Assembly: GCF_025567315.1 (NCBI RefSeq) | Contig: NZ_JAOQJE010000008.1 | Span: 1 to 64,000 of the forward strand | DNA: 64,000 nt | Direction of reading: 5' to 3' | Origin: Agathobaculum ammoniilyticum | Lineage (GTDB): Bacteria; Bacillota; Clostridia; Oscillospirales; Butyricicoccaceae | Part shown: positions 24,074 through 31,495 of the stretch, piece by piece | Layout of the letters: every line of letters starts with the position of its first letter | Position numbering within the stretch: position 1 is the first letter of the stretch | Notes under the pieces: generated by a model | Seen by the model: only the letters and a program-made list of their open reading frames with translations | Databases searched by the model: none | Told to the model about the DNA's origin: nothing | Position numbers and translations under genes: made by a program

Positions 24074-24583
24074 GATTCCCTGGTGCGCACGCCGGCGTTC
24101 CTGTTCCTGTGCGCCATGTTTTTGTGCGGCGCGCTGGCGGGCGGACTCACCGGCCTGCATGCCAGCGAGGGAGACAGTGCGGTCGAGCTGACCGCCATGC
24201 TTGCAGCGCTGCCGGGGCAGGCGGTGAAAAGCGTGCTGTGCGCGGTGCTATGGGTGGCGCTGCCGCTAGTATGCGTGCTGCTGCGTCCGGCGGCGTTTTT
24301 CCTGTCCGGACTGGCAGCGGCGCGCGGCTTTGTGCTTGCGCTGACCGTAGCGGTCGGCGTCGGGCGGGAGGAAAGCCTGCTGCTTTCGCTGTGCGCGGCC
24401 GGCATACCCGCTGTGCTCAGCGTTTCCGCCCTGCTGGCGGCCTGCGCGATGGTGTGGCAGAGCGGGGAAACGACGGGGCGGTATTCGCTGCGTACCTGCC
24501 GCACACCGTATGCGCTCTGTATCCTGCTGGCCGTCTGCGGCGCGCTGCTCCGCGTGGGCTTTGCCGCGCTGTGGAGCCTGTGA
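24044..24583 (+). CDS. Hypothetical membrane protein, possibly SpoIIM-like
   Basis: A 179-residue protein beginning MKKQHILGFFDSLVRTPAF, with about five hydrophobic segments (18-38, 62-82, 86-108, 115-138, 155-175) separated by short loops. Size and layout recall small DUF95/SpoIIM-type sporulation membrane proteins, but no diagnostic motif is visible, so I do not assign that name. GGGGGA lies before the ATG. The start codon is inside the loop of a terminator-like hairpin, so expression is probably conditional or low. Confidence 0.6.
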   Translation: MKKQHILGFFDSLVRTPAFLFLCAMFLCGALAGGLTGLHASEGDSAVELTAMLAALPGQAVKSVLCAVLWVALPLVCVLLRPAAFFLSGLAAARGFVLALTVAVGVGREESLLLSLCAAGIPAVLSVSALLAACAMVWQSGETTGRYSLRTCRTPYALCILLAVCGALLRVGFAALWSL

Positions 24584-24617
24584 CGCGTGGCGGGACCGGA
24601 TATTTCCCGACGCGGGC

Positions 24618-24647
24618 TTGCCCGCGCTTTCCCTTTTATAGTACAAT
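24618..24647 (+). promoter_or_regulatory. Possible promoter of the 24669 gene
   Basis: TTGCCC (24618-24623), 18 bases, TACAAT (24642-24647), 22 bases before the start codon. Confidence 0.45.
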
Positions 24648-24668
24648 GGGAAAAGGAGGGATAAGGAT

Positions 24669-25013
24669 ATGAACAAGGTAAAAATCACGGTGCTGAAAAC
24701 CACGCTGGATGAAGAGCTCGCGCGGGAGTATGGGGCCGAGGGGCTGAAGGCCTGCCCGATGCTCCGCGAGGGACAGGTGTTCTACGCTGATTACGCCAAG
24801 CCGGACGGGCTGTGCGACGAGGCGTGGAAAGCCATCTACCAGTATGTATTCGCGCTGGCACACGGCGCGGGAAAGGAAACGTTTTATTATGGCGACTGGA
24901 TCCGCAAGCCGGGCGTAGCGATCTGTAGCTGCAACGATGGGCTGCGGCCTGTCATCTTCAAGCTGGAGGCGACGGAGGAGCGGTCGGAAATCGATTATAC
25001 CCCCTGCCGGTAA
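24669..25013 (+). CDS. TIGR04076 family protein
   Basis: The 114-residue protein starts VKITVLKTTLDEELAREYG and contains CPMLREGQVF, a tryptophan-rich middle (CDEAWKAIYQYVFAL) and PGVAICSCNDGLRPVIFKLE. This matches TIGR04076, a family of unknown function found in anaerobes, with conserved cysteines that might bind metal. AAAGGAGGG precedes the ATG. It is a single-gene unit ended by the hairpin at 25041. Confidence 0.75.
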   Translation: MNKVKITVLKTTLDEELAREYGAEGLKACPMLREGQVFYADYAKPDGLCDEAWKAIYQYVFALAHGAGKETFYYGDWIRKPGVAICSCNDGLRPVIFKLEATEERSEIDYTPCR

Positions 25014-25040
25014 AAAGGCTGCCGCGTGGGAAGCGTAAAA

Positions 25041-25067
25041 AACAGGCCGCGCCGCGGCCTGTTTTTC
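25041..25067. terminator. Bidirectional terminator
   Basis: AACAGGCCGC/GCGGCCTGTT (25041-25050 with 25054-25063) with T-rich flanks on both strands, between convergent genes (24669 gene and thiC). Confidence 0.85.
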
Positions 25068-25105
25068 TTATCTTCTGGAAGGCGGGCCTGCCGGAACGGT
25101 CTGCA

Positions 25106-26428
25106 TCAGCAAGCGCCCTTTTCGCTGCAGAACGCAATCTTTTTCCCTTCCAGAATGAGGTTGGTCGTGCGCACGGCGCACATTTTGCCGCACATCGAGC
25201 ATTGGTGCCGTTCGCTCGGCGGCACCTGGTTGTAAAATCGCTCGGCCTTTTCCGGATCGAGCGCGAGCGAGAACTGTCGTTCCCAATCCAGCCGGTGACG
25301 GGCCTCGGCCATAGCGTTGTCGCGGTCGCGCGCGCCGGGCAGGCCGAGCGCGATATCCGCCGCGTGCGCCGCGATTTTGCTGGCAGCGATCCCCTCGCGT
25401 ACGTCGTTCTCATCCGGCAGGCGCAGATGCTCGGCCGGTGTGACGTAGCATAGGAAATTCGCGCCGGCCTGCGCCGCGATTGCGCCGCCGATCGCCGAGG
25501 TGATATGGTCATAGCCGGGCGCGATATCGGTTACAAGCGGGCCGAGGACATAGAACGGCGCGCCGTGGCACAGGCGCTTCTGCAGTTTCATGTTGGCTGC
25601 GATTTCGTCCATCGCCATATGGCCCGGCCCCTCGACCATGACCTGCACATCGCGCGCCCAGGCGCGGCGTGTCAGGCTGCCCAGCTCGATCAGCTCGCTG
25701 AGCTGGCCCGCGTCCGAGGCGTCGGCCAGGCAGCCGGGGCGCAGCGCGTCGCCGAGCGAAATGGTCACATCGTATTGGCGCAGGATGTCAAGCACATCGT
25801 CGTAATACTCGAAGAACGGGTTCTCGTGGCCGGTCATCTGCATCCACGCGAACAGCAGCGAGCCGCCGCGCGATACGATATTCATTTTGCGCCCCTCGCG
25901 CATGAAGGCCTCGACCGCGCGGCGGTTGAGGCCCGCGTGGATGGTCATGAAGTCCACTCCCTCCCTGGCGTGCGCCTCTACCACGCGCAGGAAATCCTGC
26001 GCGGAGATCTCCAGCAGGTCCTTTTCCAGATACCCGATTGCATCATACATGGGTACCGTGCCGATCATGGCGGGAGAAAGGTCGATGAGCTGCTGGCGGA
26101 ACGTATTGGTCTTGCCGTAGTTGGACAGGTCCATGATGGATTCCGCGCCCATATCGATGGCCATGCGTACCTTGCGCATCTCCATCTCATAATCCTTGCA
26201 GTCGCCCGAAATGCCGAGGTTGACGTTGATCTTGACACGGGTGCCGTCGCCCACCGCCTCCGCGGACAGACTTTTGTGGTTGATGTTGGCCGGAATCGCA
26301 ATCGTACCCTTTGCGACGCGTTCCATGATGAACTCGACCGGACGGTTCTCCTTTTTGGCGACCGTTTCGATCTCCGGCGTGACGATGCCGCGCTTGGCGG
26401 CGTCCATCTGGGTTGCATAGTTTCTCAT
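25106..26428 (-). CDS. thiC: Phosphomethylpyrimidine synthase ThiC
   Basis: The 440-residue radical SAM enzyme converts aminoimidazole ribotide to HMP phosphate, the pyrimidine of thiamin. Conserved stretches include NLGISGDCKDYEMEM, MDLSNYGKTN, TIHAGLNRRAVE and EGPGHMAMDEI; the unusual C-terminal cluster motif CSMCGKMC (CxxCx4C type) is present. Slightly short at the N-terminus, as in clostridia. It follows thiH by 161 bases on the same strand, with a long imperfect hairpin (26464-26473 with 26520-26529) between them. Confidence 0.96.
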   Translation of the reverse strand: MRNYATQMDAAKRGIVTPEIETVAKKENRPVEFIMERVAKGTIAIPANINHKSLSAEAVGDGTRVKINVNLGISGDCKDYEMEMRKVRMAIDMGAESIMDLSNYGKTNTFRQQLIDLSPAMIGTVPMYDAIGYLEKDLLEISAQDFLRVVEAHAREGVDFMTIHAGLNRRAVEAFMREGRKMNIVSRGGSLLFAWMQMTGHENPFFEYYDDVLDILRQYDVTISLGDALRPGCLADASDAGQLSELIELGSLTRRAWARDVQVMVEGPGHMAMDEIAANMKLQKRLCHGAPFYVLGPLVTDIAPGYDHITSAIGGAIAAQAGANFLCYVTPAEHLRLPDENDVREGIAASKIAAHAADIALGLPGARDRDNAMAEARHRLDWERQFSLALDPEKAERFYNQVPPSERHQCSMCGKMCAVRTTNLILEGKKIAFCSEKGAC

Positions 26429-26589
26429 GGCTTGCTGATGCTCCTTTTCTTATATTGTCACCCGAACACGGCGTTTCCCAGACCGCCGCAGCATGCGGTG
26501 CGCTCTGTCCGCGGCGGCGCGCCGTGTTCCGGCGGCTGACAAAAGGCTGCGGGAGAAAGTCCCCCTCCCGTGTGGGATGCCTGCGGTGG

Positions 26590-27780
26590 TCAGACGTACA
26601 GATAATCGGCCATGACCGGCTGAAGCCCGTGCCGGCAGATGGCATCATAGACCTCCTCGACCGAGCGCTCGTCCGAGATTTCAAACTGCTCGTCGCCCTT
26701 TTCCTCGCCCGAATGGCCGCCGATACCCACATCGACGCCTGCTGAGATCTTGGTCGCGGCGATGCCGATGATGTTGTCACGGAAGTCCGCGCGCTCGCGC
26801 GTCGAAATCGTGATGGACGCGAACGGCATGAATATGCGGTAGGCGCACACGACCTGCAGAAGCTGCGGCTCGTGTACGTCCTTCGGCCCCACCTTGTCGT
26901 TGTTGATGATCGGCCGCAGACGCGGGCAGGAGAACGCGATCTCCGCGTGCGGGTACTTGCGCTGGATGAGGTGGGCGTGCAGGCCGGTCGCGAACGCGTC
27001 CCTGCGGAAGTCGGACAGGCCGAGCAGCGCCGCGAAGCCCACGCCGCGCATGCCGCCCATCAGCGCACGCTCCTGCGCGTTCAGGCGGTAGGGGAAGATG
27101 CGCTTATGTCCGCCAAGGTGCAGGGTCTTGTATTTGTCCGCGTCGTAGGTTTCCTGGAATACGGTCACATAATCCACGCCGCACGCATGCAGGTAGGCGT
27201 ATTCCTCTACGTTGAGCGGATAGATTTCGACGCCGATCACACGGAAATACTTGCGCGCGCACCTGGCCGTCTCGCCGATGTAGGAAACCGGCGACATGGA
27301 GCGGCTTTCGCCGGTGAGCAGCAGGATTTCCTGCAGGCCGGTGGCCGCGATCGCCTGCAGCTCCCGTTCGATCTCCTTCGCGTCGAGCTTGGCGCGGCGG
27401 ATCTTGTTATGGCAGTTGAAGCCGCAGTAGACGCAGTAGTTTTCACAGTAGTTGGCGATGTACAGCGGGGTGAACATCTGCACCGAGTTGCCGAAGTGCT
27501 TCCGCGTTTCGGCCTGCGCGCGCCGCGCCATCTGTTCGAGGAAAGGCGCGGCCGCAGGCGACAGCAGCGCGGCGAAATCCTCGGGCTGCAGCACATCACG
27601 CTGCAGCGCGCGCTGCACATCCGCGGCGGTGTAGCGGTTCGCGTCGTAGGCGTTCATACGGGCGATAACCCCGTCCTGTATTTCCGAGCCGATGTCGTCC
27701 ATGCCGGGCTGGTACGCCATGTGGTCGGTTTCGGCGGTGATATAGCTTGCGGAGACGATCTCCGTCTTGTTGTCGTTCAT
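26590..27780 (-). CDS. thiH: 2-iminoacetate synthase ThiH
   Basis: A 396-residue radical SAM tyrosine lyase that releases dehydroglycine for the thiazole ring, as the anaerobic alternative to ThiO. The cluster motif is CENYCVYCGF near residue 117; later motifs include EIYPLNVEEY, VTVFQETYD and ISAGVDVGIGGHSG. AAAGGAAC precedes the ATG. The gene starts 39 bases after thiG. Confidence 0.95.
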   Translation of the reverse strand: MNDNKTEIVSASYITAETDHMAYQPGMDDIGSEIQDGVIARMNAYDANRYTAADVQRALQRDVLQPEDFAALLSPAAAPFLEQMARRAQAETRKHFGNSVQMFTPLYIANYCENYCVYCGFNCHNKIRRAKLDAKEIERELQAIAATGLQEILLLTGESRSMSPVSYIGETARCARKYFRVIGVEIYPLNVEEYAYLHACGVDYVTVFQETYDADKYKTLHLGGHKRIFPYRLNAQERALMGGMRGVGFAALLGLSDFRRDAFATGLHAHLIQRKYPHAEIAFSCPRLRPIINNDKVGPKDVHEPQLLQVVCAYRIFMPFASITISTRERADFRDNIIGIAATKISAGVDVGIGGHSGEEKGDEQFEISDERSVEEVYDAICRHGLQPVMADYLYV

Positions 27781-27819
27781 GAAAAAGTTCCTTTCCTGCG
27801 GTTTTCGGGGGGACGCGGC

Positions 27820-28584
27820 TCAATCGTGCAAAAAGCCGGTCAGCGGGGAGGAGGCGGACGCGGTTTCGCGCACGCGCCCTAATCCGGCGAGATACGCCGT
27901 GCGGCCCGCTTCGATCGCCTGCCGGAACGCTGCCGCCATCGCCGGAATGTCGCCCGCGGTGGCGATCGCGGTGTTTGCCATGACCGCGGCCGCGCCCATT
28001 TCCATGGCTTCGCAGGCCTGCGAGGGGCGGCCGATGCCTGCGTCCACGATGATGGGCAGGTCGATCTCGTCGATCAGGATCTGGATGAATTCCCGTGTCG
28101 TCAGGCCCTTGTTCGTACCGATCGGCGCACCGAGTGGCATGACGCACGCCGCGCCCGCGCCGGCCAGGTCGCGGGCAACATTCAGATCAGGGTACATGTA
28201 CGGCATGACGATAAAGCCCTCTTTGGCGAGGATTTCGGTCGCGCGTATGGTTTCCTGATTGTCGGGCAGCAGGTATTTGCTGTCGCGCATGATCTCGATT
28301 TTGACAAAGTCGCCGCAGCCACATTCGCGCGACAGGCGCGCGATGCGCACGGCCTCCTCCGCGTTGCGCGCGCCCGAGGTATTGGGCAGCAGGGTCACGC
28401 CCGAGGGGATATAGTCCAGAATGTTGGCCACGCCGCCTTCATTCGCACGGCGCAGCGCGAGGGTAATGATCTGTGCGCCCGCGTGATGTACGGCGGCGTT
28501 GATCAGGTCGAGCGAATATTTGCCCGAACCGAGGATGAAGCGGGAGGTGAATTCATGCCCGCCCAGAATCAGCTTGTCTGCCAT
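27820..28584 (-). CDS. thiG: Thiazole synthase ThiG
   Basis: The 254-residue TIM-barrel enzyme assembles thiazole phosphate from DXP, ThiS thiocarboxylate and dehydroglycine. FTSRFILGSGKY, LLPNTSGARNAEEAVRIA, the Schiff-base lysine in VKIEIMRD, GAPIGTNKGL and VDAGIGRPSQA are all present. The ATG at 28584 has AAAGGAGTG upstream; the longer frame reads through antisense mscL. It is separated from thiF by mscL on the other strand and by a terminator, so it needs its own promoter or read-through. Confidence 0.95.
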   Translation of the reverse strand: MADKLILGGHEFTSRFILGSGKYSLDLINAAVHHAGAQIITLALRRANEGGVANILDYIPSGVTLLPNTSGARNAEEAVRIARLSRECGCGDFVKIEIMRDSKYLLPDNQETIRATEILAKEGFIVMPYMYPDLNVARDLAGAGAACVMPLGAPIGTNKGLTTREFIQILIDEIDLPIIVDAGIGRPSQACEAMEMGAAAVMANTAIATAGDIPAMAAAFRQAIEAGRTAYLAGLGRVRETASASSPLTGFLHD

Positions 28585-28615
28585 AAAAAGCACTCCTTTT
28601 TTTGTGAATTTTTGC

Positions 28616-28644
28616 TTGACCGGCTCGAAAAAGGTCGATATACT
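28616..28644 (+). promoter_or_regulatory. Promoter of mscL
   Basis: TTGACC (28616-28621), 17 bases, TATACT (28639-28644), 40 bases before the mscL start. It lies in the short gap between thiG and mscL, facing away from thiG. Confidence 0.65.
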
Positions 28645-28683
28645 ATGAAAAGGGAGAAAAATAAAAGATTTTGAGGTGCCAGT

Positions 28684-29100
28684 ATGAAAAAGTTTATTGA
28701 GGAATTCAAGTCCTTCGCGCTGCGCGGCAACGTGATGGATATGGCGATCGGTGTTATCATCGGCGGCGCGTTCACCAGCATTGTGACCTCGCTGACCGAT
28801 AACCTGATTAACCCGCTCCTCGGCTTGGCGGGCAACACCGACCTGAGCGCGTTCACACTGCAGATTGCGGGAATCGAACTCAAGTACGGCGCGTTCCTGA
28901 CCTCGGTCATCAATTTCCTGATTATGGCGTTCGTGCTGTTCTGCATGCTCAAGGCGGTCAACAAGCTGACCAGCCTGGGAAGAAAGCCGGACGCGCCCGC
29001 CGCCCCGACGACCAAGAAATGCCCGTATTGCTGCAGCGATATCCCGATCGCGGCGACCAAATGCGCGCACTGCGCCTCTGAGTTGCCCCGTGAGGAGTAA
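28684..29100 (+). CDS. mscL: Large-conductance mechanosensitive channel MscL with C-terminal zinc ribbon
   Basis: The 138-residue channel opens under membrane tension to release solutes. The N-terminus EEFKSFALRGNVMDMAIGVIIGGAFTSI and the second TM segment (about 76-97) are typical of MscL. Instead of the usual helical tail, the C-terminus ends in a zinc ribbon with CPYCC and CAHC (about residues 116-132), also seen in some clostridial MscL. The gene sits between thiF and thiG in the opposite orientation, with its own promoter and terminator. Confidence 0.93.
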   Translation: MKKFIEEFKSFALRGNVMDMAIGVIIGGAFTSIVTSLTDNLINPLLGLAGNTDLSAFTLQIAGIELKYGAFLTSVINFLIMAFVLFCMLKAVNKLTSLGRKPDAPAAPTTKKCPYCCSDIPIAATKCAHCASELPREE

Positions 29101-29117
29101 GCGCCGACCCCATCCGG

Positions 29118-29146
29118 AAAAAGGCCCGCAGGGCCTTTTTCTTTTT
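29118..29146. terminator. Bidirectional terminator between mscL and thiF
   Basis: AAAAAGGCCC-GCA-GGGCCTTTTT (29118-29140), followed by CTTTTTT. It stops mscL transcripts and, on the other strand, should stop thiS-thiF transcripts before thiG. Confidence 0.85.
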
Positions 29147-29152
29147 TGCCCG

Positions 29153-29788
29153 TTACGGTTCGTGCTCGCCTAGCAGCAGGCGCAGCGTCATGGCCGCCTG
29201 GTGCGCCGCGCAGACTGCGACACGCGGCGCCATCAGCCCCAGCCCGTCGGATACATCGCTCATTCCGTCCCCGCAGAGGTACAGGCGGCCGAACCGCCGT
29301 TCCGTGCGGATGGCGTTGGCCGAGCCGAAGCCTGCCATGCCGCTGCCGGAGACGATAGGGGTTTTCGGCTGCTGTTCGAGCAGCGTTTCGATCAGCATGG
29401 CTTTCTGGTCGGGGCGGTCGAACGCCTCGCATACCACGTCGCAGCCCGCGAACAGACGGGCGGCGTTTGCCGGAATGATGCGCTCGGTATACGTTTCGTA
29501 ATTTAAGTATGGATTGATTGCCTCTAGTTGTTCCAGGAGGGCGAGTGTTTTGGGGATGCCGATGTCTTTCATGGTATAGTGCTGGCGGTTGAGGTTGGTC
29601 ACATCGACCACGTCGAAATCGACAAGCACTAGCCGGCCGACCCCGAGCCGCGCGAGCGATACGGCGATATGGGAGCCGAGTCCGCCCAGCCCCGCGATGC
29701 CGACCGCGGCGCGGTCGAGCTGCGCCTGAACAGCGGCGCCGTGCCGGCCGGAGAGCGCGTCGTGCAGCTCTTTCTGTGTTAAAACCAT
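29153..29788 (-). CDS. thiF: ThiS adenylyltransferase ThiF
   Basis: A 211-residue E1-like enzyme that adenylates the ThiS C-terminus. The ATP loop is GIAGLGGLGSHIA near 38-50, then DFDVVDVTNLNRQHY and an aspartate-containing ICEAFDRPDQK-like stretch (VVCEAFDRP). The C-terminal CxxC zinc site of longer ThiF/MoeB proteins is absent, as in the short clostridial ThiF form. The ATG at 29788 lies five bases after thiS. Confidence 0.9.
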   Translation of the reverse strand: MVLTQKELHDALSGRHGAAVQAQLDRAAVGIAGLGGLGSHIAVSLARLGVGRLVLVDFDVVDVTNLNRQHYTMKDIGIPKTLALLEQLEAINPYLNYETYTERIIPANAARLFAGCDVVCEAFDRPDQKAMLIETLLEQQPKTPIVSGSGMAGFGSANAIRTERRFGRLYLCGDGMSDVSDGLGLMAPRVAVCAAHQAAMTLRLLLGEHEP

Positions 29789-29793
29789 CGTAT

Positions 29794-29988
29794 TCAGCCT
29801 CCGCCCACGAACTGTACGATCTCGACCGTGTCGGCGTCGCACAGCGTCTCCTCTGCAAAGCGGCTGCGCGGGATGATATGCCCGTTCTTTTCCACCGCCA
29901 CGCGCTGCGGGTCAAGGCCGCGCGACTGCACAAGGGCCTGCACGGTCAGTAACGCAGGGCAGGGCTGTGTTTGTCCGTTTACTTTCAT
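29794..29988 (-). CDS. thiS: Sulfur carrier protein ThiS
   Basis: A 64-residue ubiquitin-like carrier beginning MKVNGQTQPCP and ending in FVGGG, so the terminal Gly-Gly needed for adenylation and thiocarboxylation is present. It supplies sulfur to ThiG. GGGGGTA precedes the ATG at 29988. First gene after the TPP riboswitch and its terminator. Confidence 0.92.
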   Translation of the reverse strand: MKVNGQTQPCPALLTVQALVQSRGLDPQRVAVEKNGHIIPRSRFAEETLCDADTVEIVQFVGGG

Positions 29989-30012
29989 CAAAATACCCCC
30001 TCTTTTCCGCAA

Positions 30013-30056
30013 GAAAAAATGCCTCGGTTTCACCATGCGGTAAAACCGGGGCATTT
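30013..30056 (-). terminator. Riboswitch-controlled terminator before thiS
   Basis: On the minus strand AAATGCCCCGGTTT pairs with AAACCGAGGCATTT (30043-30056 with 30017-30030) and a T-tract follows. It is placed between the TPP aptamer and thiS, as the expression platform. Confidence 0.85.
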
Positions 30057-30069
30057 GAATGTTCTGCGA

Positions 30070-30160
30070 TGCGACAGCTTCCCTACGATGGTGTTAACCA
30101 ACAGGTTCAAAAGGTTAGGCTCTCGCCCTCTCAGCCGCTCATCACGGCACCCTTGCTTGC
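30070..30160 (-). promoter_or_regulatory. TPP riboswitch (THI element)
   Basis: The minus strand reads GGGTGCC, GGCTGAGAGGG (CUGAGA box), AACCTTTTGAACCTGTTGG and ACCATCGTAGGGAA in order, which is the TPP aptamer core. Binding of thiamin pyrophosphate should favour the terminator at 30013-30056 and repress thiSF. Confidence 0.95.
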
Positions 30161-30166
30161 AAACTC

Positions 30167-30196
30167 AGTATAGACCTGATCGGATACGGTTGTCAA
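30167..30196 (-). promoter_or_regulatory. Promoter of the thi leader
   Basis: Minus strand TTGACA (30191-30196), 18 bases, TATACT (30167-30172). Its -35 hexamer overlaps the -35 of the divergent dinB promoter. Confidence 0.65.
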
Positions 30197-30218
30197 GACG
30201 GAATTTTCACGGTATAAT
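30190..30218 (+). promoter_or_regulatory. Promoter of dinB
   Basis: TTGTCA (30190-30195), 17 bases, TATAAT (30213-30218). No LexA-box pattern was recognised nearby. Confidence 0.65.
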
Positions 30219-30251
30219 AAAAGAAACAAATGTTCGGTGGGAGGGGATGCT

Positions 30252-31475
30252 GTGGAACGCACGATCCTGCACTGTGACTGTAACGCGTTTTATGTCTCGG
30301 TGGAGACGCTGCTCGACCCCACGCTGGCCGAAGGGCCGAGCGCGGTCTGCGGCGATCCGGAAAGCCGGCGCGGCATCATCCTTGCAAAAAATGAGAAAGC
30401 GAAAGCGTTCGGTGTACAAACGGCCGAGACCATCTGGCAGGCCAGGCGTAAGTGTCCAGACTTACGCCTGGTCGCGCCGCACCGGTCGGAGTATGTCAAA
30501 TATTCACGCCGGTGCAACGAGTTGTACCTACAGTATACCGATCTGGTTGACCCGTTCGGTATTGATGAATCCTTTCTGGATGTAACCGGAACGGCACATC
30601 TGTTCGGCACGGGGGAGCAGATCGCGGACGAGCTGCGCCGCCGCATGCGCGTGGAGGTAGGGCTGACGATCTCGGTGGGCGTGTCGTTCAACCGCGCGTT
30701 CGCCAAGCTGGGCAGCGATTACAAAAAGCCGGACGGGACAACCGTGTTTTCGCGCGGGAATTACAAGGACAAGGTCTGGCCGTTGCCGGTCAGCGCGCTG
30801 CTGTATGTGGGTCGGCATGCGCTGGATAAGCTCAGCCGCCTGGGCGTGTATACCATAGGCGATCTGGCCGTGTGCGACCCTGCGTTCCTGCACGGCGTTT
30901 TCGGGAAAATGGGCGACACCCTGCTGTGCTACGCCCGCGGGGAGGACGACGAGCCGGTGCGCCCGTTTTACGAGGAGCGCGAGGTCAAATCCGTGGGGAA
31001 CAGCATGACATTCGCGCATAATCTGGTGGGCGAGGACGAATGCCGGATGGGGCTGACCGCACTGTGCGACAATGTCGGCCGCCGCTTGCGGCGGCATGGG
31101 CTGGTGTGCCAGACCGTGCAGCTCGGCATCCGCGATCCGGAATTCCGCAACCGCTCGCGGCAGGTCACGCTGGAACGCCCGACCAATTCCACGCGCGCGC
31201 TGATCGATATTTCCATGGCCCTGTTGCGCGCGCACTGGCAGATCGGCAGGCCGATCCGGATGCTGTCGGTCACGGCGGCGAACCTGCTGCCCGAAGCGCA
31301 GTCGTGCGAGCAGCTTTCCCTGTTTGACGCAGCGGAAGCGCGGCAGGCGCGCGAAAAGCAGCGCCGGCTGGACCGGACGGTGGATGCACTGCGGGAGCGG
31401 TTCGGAGACCAGTCGGTGGTGTTCGCCCACTCGGTAAAGAAAGAGGATAAGGAAAAAGAAGAAAATAAGCCCTGA
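30252..31475 (+). CDS. dinB: DNA polymerase IV (Y family)
   Basis: The 407-residue translesion polymerase begins TILHCDCNAFYVSVE (first metal aspartate) and has DPFGIDESFLDVTG with the catalytic Asp-Glu pair, then the thumb helix-hairpin-helix (ALDKLSRLGVYTIGDLA) and little-finger domain. The C-terminus holds QLSLFD, a beta-clamp binding motif. The GTG start at 30252 follows GGGAGGGG. Divergent from the thi leader. Confidence 0.93.
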   Translation: MERTILHCDCNAFYVSVETLLDPTLAEGPSAVCGDPESRRGIILAKNEKAKAFGVQTAETIWQARRKCPDLRLVAPHRSEYVKYSRRCNELYLQYTDLVDPFGIDESFLDVTGTAHLFGTGEQIADELRRRMRVEVGLTISVGVSFNRAFAKLGSDYKKPDGTTVFSRGNYKDKVWPLPVSALLYVGRHALDKLSRLGVYTIGDLAVCDPAFLHGVFGKMGDTLLCYARGEDDEPVRPFYEEREVKSVGNSMTFAHNLVGEDECRMGLTALCDNVGRRLRRHGLVCQTVQLGIRDPEFRNRSRQVTLERPTNSTRALIDISMALLRAHWQIGRPIRMLSVTAANLLPEAQSCEQLSLFDAAEARQAREKQRRLDRTVDALRERFGDQSVVFAHSVKKEDKEKEENKP

Positions 31476-31492
31476 CAGTATCAGGGCTTATT
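31464..31492. terminator. Bidirectional terminator between dinB and the MocR gene
   Basis: AATAAGCCCTGA/TCAGGGCTTATT (31464-31475 with 31481-31492). Its left arm includes the dinB stop codon. Confidence 0.7.
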
Positions 31493-31495
31493 GCT

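Noticed and set aside
24044..24583. Assignment as spoIIM
   Set aside because: Size and TM count are compatible, but no diagnostic motif is visible and spoIIM neighbours are absent.
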